From: Clostridia bacterium
GTDB taxonomy: Bacteria; Bacillota; Clostridia; Christensenellales; Maliibacteriaceae
NCBI GenBank assembly: GCA_017431145.1
Contig: JAFRLQ010000127.1
Location: forward strand, 1 to 43,682
Direction of reading: 5' to 3'
Length of the DNA stretch: 43,682 bases
In this document: positions 28,218 to 35,760 of the stretch, one piece after another
Layout of the letters: every line of letters begins with the position of its first letter
How positions within the stretch are numbered: position 1 is the first letter of the stretch
Made by a program: the position numbers and the translations under genes
Notes under the pieces: generated by a model
The model's input: the letters and a program-made list of their open reading frames with translations, nothing else
The model's database searches: none
Told to the model about the DNA's origin: nothing

Positions 28218-28814
28218 ATGGCAAAAGAAAAAAAGATCTATGTACTGCCGGACTCGGAGTTCAGGATGAAAACGGCGTGTCCGACATGCGGCGGCCGGAT
28301 GACTCCGGGAGAGTACTATATCGCCGTACAGGGAGATACGACCGTGAAGGTGGACAATTCCAAGGCCGGTCTGGGAAAGGTGACGAAGACGATCACCACG
28401 CAGTACAGGGATATCCGCAAAAAGACGGGAGGGCTTTGCCCGAAGTGCTTTACGGATGAGTATGAGGGATTCAAAAAGGAGTGGCTGATCGCGGGAATCG
28501 CGTGCGCGGCGTTTGCGCTGGCGTGCGTGGTGTTCATCATCCTCTGCTTCGCGGTCCCGGCAATCAACGAAGCCGTCGCGCCGCAGCTGAAGTTTCTCGG
28601 TATCGTCGTCGCGGTGGTGGCAGCGTTCTTTGCCTTCAAAAGCCTTACGACATCCAAACAGATCGGGGATGCGATCCATGAGATCAACCGCGGCGCACGC
28701 TATACCGTTTCCACGTATCTCGTGAGCCTTCTGAAGCAGAACGGCAAAAGCGAATGCGCGGCAAACGAAACCATACTGACGGCCCTCCAGGCAAAACAGC
28801 TCAACGTTCACTGA
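28218..28814 (+). CDS. Zinc-ribbon protein with two membrane helices, unknown function
   Basis: This 198-residue protein has CPTC near residue 19 and CPKC near residue 75, which could form one zinc ribbon split by a beta-rich insert. Two adjacent membrane helices follow (about residues 92-115 and 125-150), then a soluble tail. I do not recognise a named family. I chose ATG 28218 because AGGAGGAG lies 8 nt upstream; the frame is open to 28152 but without a ribosome site. It is followed 41 nt later by a 74-residue gene and may be cotranscribed with it. Confidence 0.75.
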   Translation: MAKEKKIYVLPDSEFRMKTACPTCGGRMTPGEYYIAVQGDTTVKVDNSKAGLGKVTKTITTQYRDIRKKTGGLCPKCFTDEYEGFKKEWLIAGIACAAFALACVVFIILCFAVPAINEAVAPQLKFLGIVVAVVAAFFAFKSLTTSKQIGDAIHEINRGARYTVSTYLVSLLKQNGKSECAANETILTALQAKQLNVH

Positions 28815-28855
28815 TCTGAAAGGGAATCAAAGTTTTTTCAGGAAAGGATACTGCC

Positions 28856-29080
28856 ATGAAAACGATCACCAAAATACAGGGAAGAGACCTGAGACCGTGG
28901 GGCACGATCGAGACGGACGAGAAAGGAAATCAGACGGCGAAGGATTTCTACTTCCGGATCGTCGGATACTACAAGGCGGACAGAGACGTCACAACGGATT
29001 TCTACGGGAACGTCGTCGCTCACGGGAACGTGCTGGCGAGCCTGATCCCGTCGCCGGATGAGCAGAACAGACAAAGATGA
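28856..29080 (+). CDS. Small unknown protein, 74 residues
   Basis: This is a hydrophilic protein with several predicted beta strands (DFYFRIVGYYKADRDVTTDF) and no signal peptide, cysteine or membrane segment. The ATG follows GAAAGGATACTGCC. It ends just before a strong bidirectional terminator, so it is the last gene of the 28218-29080 unit. No family is recognised. Confidence 0.6.
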   Translation: MKTITKIQGRDLRPWGTIETDEKGNQTAKDFYFRIVGYYKADRDVTTDFYGNVVAHGNVLASLIPSPDEQNRQR

Positions 29081-29087
29081 GAATCAA

Positions 29088-29135
29088 AAAACAAACGCGG
29101 CAGTTCGATGTGCTTGAACTGCCGTGTTTGTTTTT
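29088..29135. terminator. Bidirectional intrinsic terminator
   Basis: AAACAAACGCGGCAGTTC pairs with GAACTGCCGTGTTTGTTT (one G-T/C mismatch near the middle) around a nine-base loop, with an A-run before and a T-run after. It separates the convergent 74-residue gene and the lipoprotein gene at 29150. Confidence 0.88.
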
Positions 29136-29149
29136 CGTGAGCTGGTTTT

Positions 29150-30109
29150 TTAGTTTCTTTCAGAGATATCGAACAGATAGACTTCGGAGATCTCTCTGTC
29201 GTATCCCTCGTAAAAACCCTTCGGCATACCCAGAACGATCCGCGCGCCCCTGTTGAAGAGTACAAGAAGCTGTTCCTTTTCTTTGTCGAAAGTGAGGCCT
29301 TCGATCTCACCCTGCAGGATGACGTCGTCAAACGTGCGCTCCAGCGTCACGGTGCAGTTCGAGGTGCCTTCCGGGACCTTCGTGCGGTAGAGATGGTCCG
29401 GTTCGCCGTCGTCCGCGGTGCCGTCGTCCGCCGTAAGATAGATCCAGCCGTCATAACACGCGATTCCCTGGATCCACTGGGGCGGCATCTGCATATGGAC
29501 TCTTCCCAGATACGCGCCGGTCTCAAGATCGTACCGGTAAAGATATCTGCCGCTTTCTTCACCGACCCAGGAACACATCCAGACAGAACGTGTATTGGGA
29601 TCCACCGCGATGCCGGAGCATTCCAATTGGCCGCTTTCCTCGCAGAACGGGAACGTGCGCTTGAGTTCCAGTGTATCCGCGTCGTAGACCGCGATCTGGA
29701 TGTTTTCTCCCACACCGTCCATGAAGTATTCCGCTCCGATGTAAAGCTCGTTTTCATACACGTCGATGTCCGCGATGTGATTGACCCGTGTTTCGTAGCC
29801 GAGAAAGGGATCCTCGTTCAGTGCGAGGAGGGTCCAGCTGCTGTCGTATTTTGCCAGAGACGCGGAGCCGCTGACCCAGTAGAAACCGTTTTCACAGCAG
29901 ATGCCCTGTCTTCCTGTGACCTCGACGGTCTGAATCAGTTCATACCGGTTTTCAGGCAGCATGACCGCGGGATCATCCTCCGGTCTGCCACCTGCAGCGG
30001 GCACATGGGAACGTTTCCCCGCGCACCCTGCAAGAAGAGCGGCGGACAAAAGAGCGGCGGTCAGAATACAGGCGGCGGTTTGTCTTCCAGATAAGAGGTT
30101 TTTTCTCAT
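29150..30109 (-). CDS. Lipoprotein, probable beta-propeller, unknown function
   Basis: This protein of about 319 residues starts with a lipoprotein signal: positive residues, a hydrophobic core and lipobox LLAGC with Cys29. The mature part has repeated strand patterns of about 40-50 residues with aromatic and Asp/Gly turns (for example IADIDVYENELYIG, GIAVDPNTRSVWM, GIACYDGWIYLTADDG, EGLTFDKEKEQLLVLF), as in NHL or YncE-like six-bladed propellers. It should be anchored to the outer face of the membrane. I chose ATG 30109, preceded by GCAGGAG; the frame is open to 30172. The ligand is unknown. It is divergent from the lipoprotein PLP gene, with 145 bp between the starts. Confidence 0.75.
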   Translation of the reverse strand: MRKNLLSGRQTAACILTAALLSAALLAGCAGKRSHVPAAGGRPEDDPAVMLPENRYELIQTVEVTGRQGICCENGFYWVSGSASLAKYDSSWTLLALNEDPFLGYETRVNHIADIDVYENELYIGAEYFMDGVGENIQIAVYDADTLELKRTFPFCEESGQLECSGIAVDPNTRSVWMCSWVGEESGRYLYRYDLETGAYLGRVHMQMPPQWIQGIACYDGWIYLTADDGTADDGEPDHLYRTKVPEGTSNCTVTLERTFDDVILQGEIEGLTFDKEKEQLLVLFNRGARIVLGMPKGFYEGYDREISEVYLFDISERN

Positions 30110-30212
30110 AGATACTCCTGCGGCAGGTCTGTCTTCCCGGATCGTTTTCTTCAGTATACTTCTTTTTGTCATCCGGTGGCGTTTTGTTTTTGCGCTTTGT
30201 TACCATATCGTA

Positions 30213-30221
30213 TGATATAAT
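30213..30221 (+). promoter_or_regulatory. Extended -10 promoter before the PLP lipoprotein
   Basis: TG-A-TATAAT at 30213-30221 is an extended -10 with no good -35 at normal spacing. It lies about 33 nt before ATG 30255. Confidence 0.6.
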
Positions 30222-30254
30222 GTACAAAACAAAAATACCAATACGGGAGTTTAT

Positions 30255-31739
30255 ATGAATAAAAAGGTTTTTCTCAGAACGCTGCTGTGCGTGCTGCTGG
30301 TCCTCGGTGTTGTTCTTGCGGGCTGCAAAAAGGCGGCAGAGCAGGAAGCACCGGTGATGCCTGAACCACAGGCACAGGATGAACAGCAGGAACCTGCAGA
30401 GGCGCAGCAGACTGCGGCAGGTCCCTTTACGATCGACAATATCCGGGAATACGTGGTTGGTGTGGACGAACTGGTGGAACTGGAAGACGGCACGACAAAG
30501 CCGCTGATCAATTTTGACAACGCCGCGACGACGCCTGCTCTTCAGCCGGTCGTGGACGAGGTCGAGGAACAGCTTCTGATGTACGGTTCCATCGGAAGGG
30601 GATTCTCGCAGAAATCGAACTATTCCACAGATCTCTACAATGAAACAAGAGATAAGGTCCTGGAATTTGTCGGCGCGGATCCGGAACAGTATACCTGCTT
30701 CTATGTGAACAATACGACGGACGGACTGAATAAGCTTGCCTCCGCGCTGATCGAAAGCGAGGACCAGGTCGTCCTCGCCACGAGGATCGAACATCACGCG
30801 AACGACCTTTCCTGGCGTGAGCGGTGCCATGTGATCTACGCTGAGGTGGACGAGCAAGGAAGGGTCGATTATGACGATCTGGAACGCATGCTGGAGGAAA
30901 ACAAGGTCGACTATGTGACGGTCACGGCAGCCTCAAACGTCACGGGGTACGTGACAGACGTGCACAGGGTCGCGCGGATGGCGCACGAGCACGGCGCAAA
31001 GATCATCGTGGACGGCGCGCAGATCGTGGCGCACCGGGCGTTCTCCATGATCGGGGAGACACCGGAGGAGAACATCGATTTCTTTGTCTTCTCCGCGCAT
31101 AAGATGTATTCACCCTTCGGCGGCGGTGCGGTCGTGGGACTCACGGATGTGCTGAACGAACATATGCCCGAATTCTACGGCGGCGGAACGGTACTGATCG
31201 TTTCCGATGAGTGGGCGACCTTCAAGGATGCCCCGGAAGTGTATGAAGCGGGTTCTCCGAATTATCCCGGCGTCATCGGAATGGGCAAGGCGATCGATAT
31301 TCTTCAGGAGATCGGATTTGACGCGATCGAGGAACATGAAAGGGTGCTGAATCAGAGACTGGTAGACGGTCTGAAGAAATATGACACGGTGATCATCTAC
31401 GGTGACTCGGACGATCTGAGCGACAGGGTCGGGGTGATCTCCTTCAACTTCACGGACGTCAACTCCTTCCAGCTGGCGCGCAAGATGGCGGACATCGGCG
31501 GGGTGGCGACGCGGCGCGGCGCGTTTTGCGCGCATCCCTATGTGTGGCGCCTCATGGGGATCCCGGTGGAGCAGCAGGAAGGCTTTACGGAGTGCGACGT
31601 CTCCGGAACGCCCGGCATGATCCGGGTCAGCTTCGGGATCTATAACACGGAAGAGGACGTCGACGAGTTTCTGAAGATCCTGGACGAGGCGCTTGAGATC
31701 TGCAGAGAAGAGATCACTGCGTTCAACCCCGAATACTGA
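30255..31739 (+). CDS. Lipoprotein with cysteine-desulfurase-like (class V aminotransferase) PLP domain
   Basis: This 494-residue protein has a clear lipoprotein signal (lipobox VLAGC, Cys24), a linker of about 30 residues rich in Pro, Gln, Ala and Glu, then a full SufS/CsdA-like domain (about 60-490). NFDNAATTP matches the desulfurase N-terminus. K283 in FSAHKMYSPFGGG is the Schiff-base lysine, DGAQIVAH supplies the Asp over the PLP ring, and C425 in RRGAFCAHP aligns with the persulfide cysteine. All catalytic residues are therefore present, yet the protein is predicted to be secreted and lipid-anchored. Desulfurases are normally cytosolic, making this fusion unusual. The ATG follows GGGAG; a strong terminator follows. 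The reaction outside the cell, and whether PLP is loaded before export, are unknown. Confidence 0.85.
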   Translation: MNKKVFLRTLLCVLLVLGVVLAGCKKAAEQEAPVMPEPQAQDEQQEPAEAQQTAAGPFTIDNIREYVVGVDELVELEDGTTKPLINFDNAATTPALQPVVDEVEEQLLMYGSIGRGFSQKSNYSTDLYNETRDKVLEFVGADPEQYTCFYVNNTTDGLNKLASALIESEDQVVLATRIEHHANDLSWRERCHVIYAEVDEQGRVDYDDLERMLEENKVDYVTVTAASNVTGYVTDVHRVARMAHEHGAKIIVDGAQIVAHRAFSMIGETPEENIDFFVFSAHKMYSPFGGGAVVGLTDVLNEHMPEFYGGGTVLIVSDEWATFKDAPEVYEAGSPNYPGVIGMGKAIDILQEIGFDAIEEHERVLNQRLVDGLKKYDTVIIYGDSDDLSDRVGVISFNFTDVNSFQLARKMADIGGVATRRGAFCAHPYVWRLMGIPVEQQEGFTECDVSGTPGMIRVSFGIYNTEEDVDEFLKILDEALEICREEITAFNPEY

Positions 31740-31755
31740 TTCAGGACAGATACGG

Positions 31756-31783
31756 GCACCGGCAGCAATGCCGGTGCTTTTTT
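31756..31783 (+). terminator. Intrinsic terminator of the PLP lipoprotein gene
   Basis: GCACCGGCA (31756-31764) and TGCCGGTGC (31769-31777) form a perfect 9-bp stem with loop GCAA and a TTTTTT tail. Confidence 0.92.
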
Positions 31784-31790
31784 ACGGCAT

Positions 31791-31831
31791 TCAAATTATT
31801 GAATTCTACGAAACGTAGAAAAATAATTTGA
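31791..31831. repeat. 41-bp inverted repeat upstream of the XRE regulator
   Basis: TCAAATTATT (31791-31800) is complementary to AATAATTTGA (31822-31831). Inside, TTCTACG (31804-31810) is complementary to CGTAGAA (31814-31820), with AAA at the centre. It overlaps a TTGACA hexamer (31828-31833). No U-run follows. It may be an operator for the XRE protein encoded 158 bp downstream; I see no good -10 at standard spacing. Confidence 0.5.
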
Positions 31832-31929
31832 CAATTTATACGAATTGGGTGTTCAATGGTATTCGGGTCACAAGTATCATGATTGTGTAAAGAAAACAAC
31901 AGCGAACAGCTGAAAAGGAGGAAGCAATC

Positions 31930-32178
31930 ATGCAGCATTCGATTTCTATGACCCGCAGCACAGTTAAACCTATCAACGGAGGAAACGTATGCAGAACCAG
32001 CTTGCAGAGAACATCCGCTCCTATCGCAAAAGCATGGGCCTCACTCAGGAACAGCTGGCAGAACGCCTCAGCATCACGCTGGGTACCGTCTCGAAATGGG
32101 AACGAGGCAGTTCTGAACCGGGAATTGACTATATCATCGATCTGGCAGAACTCTTCCATGTATCCGTGGATGCACTGA
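31930..32178 (+). CDS. Upstream ORF overlapping the XRE gene, doubtful
   Basis: ATG 31930 has a near-perfect ribosome site (AAAAGGAGG), better than many real genes here. The frame runs 82 codons and overlaps the XRE coding region by 190 bp in another frame. After about 20 residues the product looks like a shadow translation (many Ser, Trp and Arg). It could be a leader peptide whose translation is coupled to the regulator, or a remnant of an older start. Confidence 0.25.
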   Translation: MQHSISMTRSTVKPINGGNVCRTSLQRTSAPIAKAWASLRNSWQNASASRWVPSRNGNEAVLNRELTISSIWQNSSMYPWMH

Positions 32179-33077
32179 TCGGTTTCTCCATGCGCGGCAG
32201 CGATGCCGACGCGGAAGCGGAACGGATCAGAACACTGATGGATGAAAAAGGCGCGGAAGAAGCCTGCGCGGAATATGACAAGGCGCTGATGAAGTTTCCG
32301 AATCATTTCGCGACCGTGTACGGCGCAGCGGAATGCTTCATGCAGGTCGGTACTGTTTACAGCATGGAAGACAGGCTGAAGCAGGCGCTGGAACTGTTCC
32401 GCCACGCGATCGAACTGATTGCACAGAACAGAGACCCGAAGATCAACAGAGTCGTGATCCGCAACATGATCGCGGAGTGCTACTCCAATCTGAAGGACCA
32501 CAAAAGAGCCGTTGCGGCGTACAAGGAGAACAATATTTACGGCATCAACAATGCGCGTATCGGTCTTCTTCTGCTGAGGTTCGAAAAAAACAACAAGGAA
32601 GGCATCGAGTATATCGAGACGGCCTTCCTTGATCATTTCATGGATATGGTCACCATCATGAGCGGCTATGTCATGTATTACCTGAATACGCATAACGTTG
32701 ACATGGGACTGCGCGTGGTCGACTGGTCGCTGCATTATCTTTCAAGCATGAAAGACGATCCGGACAGAGTCACATATCTGGATAAGATGGTCAGCATGAA
32801 TCTTCTGCTGCAGGCGATCGGACTCGACGCGAAAGGCAGGACGGAGGAATCTGAGAAAAGCCTGAGACAGGCGGTGCGGCTTGCGAAAGCATTTGACGCC
32901 GCGCCGGTCTATACCATGGAAAACATCGTCTTCTATGAGCATATGACGAATTTCTCCATTTATGACAACGTTGGTCCGACCGCGATGGACGGCCTGAAAA
33001 AAAAGCTTGAAGAAGCCGAGGAACTGGTGACGGAAACGTTTTTACAGAAATTCCGCCGGGAAGCGGGAGAAGTCTGA
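31989..33077 (+). CDS. XRE-family regulator with TPR-like C-terminal region
   Basis: This 362-residue protein has an N-terminal Cro/CI helix-turn-helix (about residues 5-62, MGLTQEQLAERLSITLGTVSKWERG). A long helical region follows, with tetratricopeptide-like pairs (ACAEYDKALMKFPNHFATVY and IAECYSNLKDHKRAVAAYKE). The layout resembles Rgg/PlcR/AimR-type peptide-responsive regulators, though no candidate peptide gene is evident apart from the doubtful upstream frame at 31930. GGAGGAAACGT precedes the ATG. It is transcribed alone and closed by a terminator. The targets are unknown; the 41-bp palindrome upstream may be an autoregulatory site. Confidence 0.85.
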   Translation: MQNQLAENIRSYRKSMGLTQEQLAERLSITLGTVSKWERGSSEPGIDYIIDLAELFHVSVDALIGFSMRGSDADAEAERIRTLMDEKGAEEACAEYDKALMKFPNHFATVYGAAECFMQVGTVYSMEDRLKQALELFRHAIELIAQNRDPKINRVVIRNMIAECYSNLKDHKRAVAAYKENNIYGINNARIGLLLLRFEKNNKEGIEYIETAFLDHFMDMVTIMSGYVMYYLNTHNVDMGLRVVDWSLHYLSSMKDDPDRVTYLDKMVSMNLLLQAIGLDAKGRTEESEKSLRQAVRLAKAFDAAPVYTMENIVFYEHMTNFSIYDNVGPTAMDGLKKKLEEAEELVTETFLQKFRREAGEV

Positions 33078-33098
33078 ATCCCGGAAATCTGATGCGAT

Positions 33099-33125
33099 AA
33101 AACCGTGTGTCAAACACGGTTTTTT
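33099..33125 (+). terminator. Intrinsic terminator of the XRE gene
   Basis: AAAACCGTGT and ACACGGTTTT form a 10-bp stem around GTCAA, ending in a T-run. Confidence 0.88.
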
Positions 33126-33174
33126 CATAACAACACTTGTTTTTGATACAGTGTTTCTTTTGTGTCGCATTTAC

Positions 33175-33183
33175 TGATATAAT
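33175..33183 (+). promoter_or_regulatory. Extended -10 promoter of the Cna_B lipoprotein gene
   Basis: TG-A-TATAAT at 33175-33183, the same nine bases as the promoter at 30213. A weak TTTCTT sits 18 nt upstream. The predicted start is near 33190, giving a leader of about 105 nt. Confidence 0.6.
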
Positions 33184-33200
33184 GGCGACAGAGTTAAAAA

Positions 33201-33264
33201 CGGATAAACAGACAGGCAATGTCAGGAAGGAACCCGGTGCGGACGTGTTCCTTTCCGTTATCCG
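33201..33264 (+). ncRNA. Structured 5' leader before the Cna_B lipoprotein gene
   Basis: The outer stem pairs CGGATAA (33201-33207) with TTATCCG (33258-33264). It encloses a small hairpin GACA/TGTC (33211-33214 and 33220-33223) and a longer arm GGAAGGAAC (33225-33233) with GTTCCTTTCC (33247-33256, one bulge). This is a three-way junction. It matches no riboswitch I know, and I see no terminator or ribosome-site sequestration to explain switching. Confidence 0.45.
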
Positions 33265-33294
33265 ATCGATTAAAACAGGTAGGAGGACCGGAGT

Positions 33295-35718
33295 GTGAAA
33301 AAAACGAGATTTGAGGGGATCGCGGCGATTCTGATCGCGCTGATTCTGGTATTTACCGGGTGCAGCAAAGCAGGTGTCGCACCGGAAAAAGAAACGCCTT
33401 CTCTCGTGGCGCAGAACATAGAGACCCAGGGAGGTCTTCTGACGGGTTCACTTACAGGCGGACAGGAAGGCGTCGGCACGTATGATCCGTTCTATCTTAC
33501 GATCCCGGTCACCGTGACGTGGGATGACCAGGACGATGCCGACGGCGTCCGTCCGGATTCCGTAAGGGTCAGGCTCTTCCGCTATATGGGTGACACCTTT
33601 ACGGACGATGATCTGGTTGAGATCGCGGAAGTGCGCAAGGACGCGGGTTGGAAATATGAGTTCAGGATCGATGATCCGGGCGATCCGGTCCTGCTGAAGA
33701 GCCAGGGCGGTCAGTACAGATACGCGGTCATAGCGGATGAAGTCGATCAGTATACGGAAACGGATCACAAGAATCCCACTGTGAAAATGGAAGTCACGCA
33801 GGACGCATGGGACGTGCACGGGCCTGACGAGGAGCAGATGGCGTCTGTTTCAAGCGAAGAGTATCCGGCGACTTTCATCGCGGTCAAGGACGCAGAGGGG
33901 AAATACACGATCTGGACCCCGGAAAAACTGTGTCCTGCCGATCAGCAGGTCCTTGCGGTATTCTGCGCGGGACATGAGGGATTTGAAGAGGGAACGTTTG
34001 AGAACACGACGTTCCTGACAGGATTCGGAACATACGACGCGCTCGGCTTCACCGTGACGGATACGGAGATCCGCTTTGAAGACACCTCCAAACTGGAAAT
34101 GTGGGCAGCGGGCAGCTACGCGAGAAGCACGTCCGGCGATATGGAGTCGAAGATCACGTTCCGTCATGACGTGACGGTCCCGGATCTGAGGGAAGCCGTG
34201 ATCAAGATCACATGGGATGACGACGACAATGCCAAAGGGACCCGTCCGTCCGAAGTGAAAGCCACGCTGAGCAACGGCGCGGAAGTGACGCTGAACGAAT
34301 CGAATGAGTGGACGGCGACTGTCGGGGATTTGCCTGTTTATGACGGGGATACCGAGATCGAGTATACCTGGACGGAAAATGTGCCCGACGGTTATGAGCT
34401 GACGGATACGAAGACGGAAGGCACCGTCACGACGATGACCAATAAACTGACGGCTGCTCCGGAGCCGGAACCGGTGGAATACACCGAAGCGTCTGTCAGG
34501 ATCACCTGGGACGACAAAGAGAATCAGGACGGCCTGCGCCCGTCTGAAGTGAAAGCGCGTCTGAGCAACGGCACTGAAGTGACGCTGAATGAGAAAAACG
34601 GATGGACCGCGAAAGTGGAAAATCTTCCGAAATCCGATCAGGGCACGCAGATCACCTATACGTGGGCACTGAAGGAAGAACCGAAAGAATACAAACTGTC
34701 CGCAACGAAGACGGAGGGCACGGTCACGACACTGACGGTGAGCCATACGCCCGCTGTGACGGAAGCGACGATCAAGGTCGTTTGGGACGACGGAGACAAC
34801 GAAGACGGGATCCGTCCGTCGGATGTGAAGGTCAAACTGAGCGATGGCAGGGAAGTAACGCTGACCCGTGACAACAACTGGACCATGAAGGTGGAAAACC
34901 TGCCGAAAAACAAGGACGGTAAGGAGATCAAGTATACCTGGGAGCTGAGCAAGGTGCCTGAAGCCTATAAGGTCTCAGACACGAAGACGGAGGGCACGGT
35001 CACGACATTGACGCTCAGCCATAAGCCCGCGACGACGGAAGCGACAATCAAAGTCGTCTGGGATGACAAGGAGAATCAGGACGGGATCCGTCCGGCGGAA
35101 GTGAAGACAAAACTGAGCAATGGCACGGAAGTGACACTGAATGCGCAGAACAGCTGGACTGCAAAAGCGGAGGAGCTTCCGAAACTGGAGAACGGCAAGG
35201 AGGTCGCCTATACGTGGGCGGATCCGACGGCGCCGGACGGATACAAGATGACGGCGAAGACGGAGGGCACGATCACGACCGTAACGTTCAGCCATGAACC
35301 GGAAACGACGGAAGCGGAGATCAGGATCCTCTGGGACGACAATGACAACAAGGACGGCACACGCCCGGCCAGCATTACCGCCAGACTGAGCGACGGGACT
35401 GAAGTCGAGCTGAATGAAGGAAACAGCTGGACCGCGAAGGCAACAGGCCTTCCCAGATTTGCTTCCGGAACGGAGATCCTTTATTCATGGACGCAGAACG
35501 GCCTGCCGGGATCATACAAGCAGATCAGTTCCAAGACGGAGGGCACAGTTACGACACTGACGGAAATGCTCGTTTCCGGTACGGAACCGGCAGATGAAAA
35601 ATCCGGCGGAAGCAAGGTCCCGTGGATCATCGGCGGCAGCGTCGCCGGAGCGGCTGTACTTGCCGGACTGGCGTTTGCAGCATGGAAGTTCCTGGGGAAA
35701 AGGAATGAAGCAGAATAA
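33295..35718 (+). CDS. Lipoprotein with Cna_B-type repeats and C-terminal membrane anchor
   Basis: This 807-residue surface protein begins at GTG 33295 with a lipoprotein signal (VFTGC, Cys23). A first divergent Cna_B-like motif (VTWDDQDDADGVRPDSV, about residue 73) is followed by a region of about 200 residues without recognised homology. Then come five tandem repeats of about 91 residues (300-762), each with WDD-x-(D/E)N-x-DG-x-RP, LSNGTEVTLN, NxWTAK, YTW and KTEGTVTT. A membrane helix (WIIGGSVAGAAVLAGLAFAA) and a basic tail end the protein; no LPXTG is seen. It could thus be anchored at both ends. Cna_B domains act as stalks in Gram-positive adhesins. The binding partner is unknown. Confidence 0.85.
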   Translation: MKKTRFEGIAAILIALILVFTGCSKAGVAPEKETPSLVAQNIETQGGLLTGSLTGGQEGVGTYDPFYLTIPVTVTWDDQDDADGVRPDSVRVRLFRYMGDTFTDDDLVEIAEVRKDAGWKYEFRIDDPGDPVLLKSQGGQYRYAVIADEVDQYTETDHKNPTVKMEVTQDAWDVHGPDEEQMASVSSEEYPATFIAVKDAEGKYTIWTPEKLCPADQQVLAVFCAGHEGFEEGTFENTTFLTGFGTYDALGFTVTDTEIRFEDTSKLEMWAAGSYARSTSGDMESKITFRHDVTVPDLREAVIKITWDDDDNAKGTRPSEVKATLSNGAEVTLNESNEWTATVGDLPVYDGDTEIEYTWTENVPDGYELTDTKTEGTVTTMTNKLTAAPEPEPVEYTEASVRITWDDKENQDGLRPSEVKARLSNGTEVTLNEKNGWTAKVENLPKSDQGTQITYTWALKEEPKEYKLSATKTEGTVTTLTVSHTPAVTEATIKVVWDDGDNEDGIRPSDVKVKLSDGREVTLTRDNNWTMKVENLPKNKDGKEIKYTWELSKVPEAYKVSDTKTEGTVTTLTLSHKPATTEATIKVVWDDKENQDGIRPAEVKTKLSNGTEVTLNAQNSWTAKAEELPKLENGKEVAYTWADPTAPDGYKMTAKTEGTITTVTFSHEPETTEAEIRILWDDNDNKDGTRPASITARLSDGTEVELNEGNSWTAKATGLPRFASGTEILYSWTQNGLPGSYKQISSKTEGTVTTLTEMLVSGTEPADEKSGGSKVPWIIGGSVAGAAVLAGLAFAAWKFLGKRNEAE
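34192..35578 (+). repeat. Five tandem Cna_B repeats of about 275 bp
   Basis: Units begin at 34192, 34486, 34762, 35038 and 35311, each opening with Glu-Ala and a W-D-D motif within eight residues. Units 3 and 4 are the closest pair. Copy-number change by recombination is plausible. Confidence 0.85.
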
Positions 35719-35760
35719 AAACAGGATTTAGAATAACGGGGACGCGATGCCACGTCCCTG

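Noticed and set aside
34192-35578. Periodic repeats considered as a CRISPR-like or satellite array
   Set aside because: The 275-bp period is in frame and encodes Cna_B domains; there are no short identical repeats with unique spacers.
35739-35757. Inverted repeat after the Cna_B gene as its terminator
   Set aside because: GGGACG/CGTCCC is short, lacks a convincing U-run and lies in coding-like sequence of the HsdR remnant; possible but not supported enough to list.
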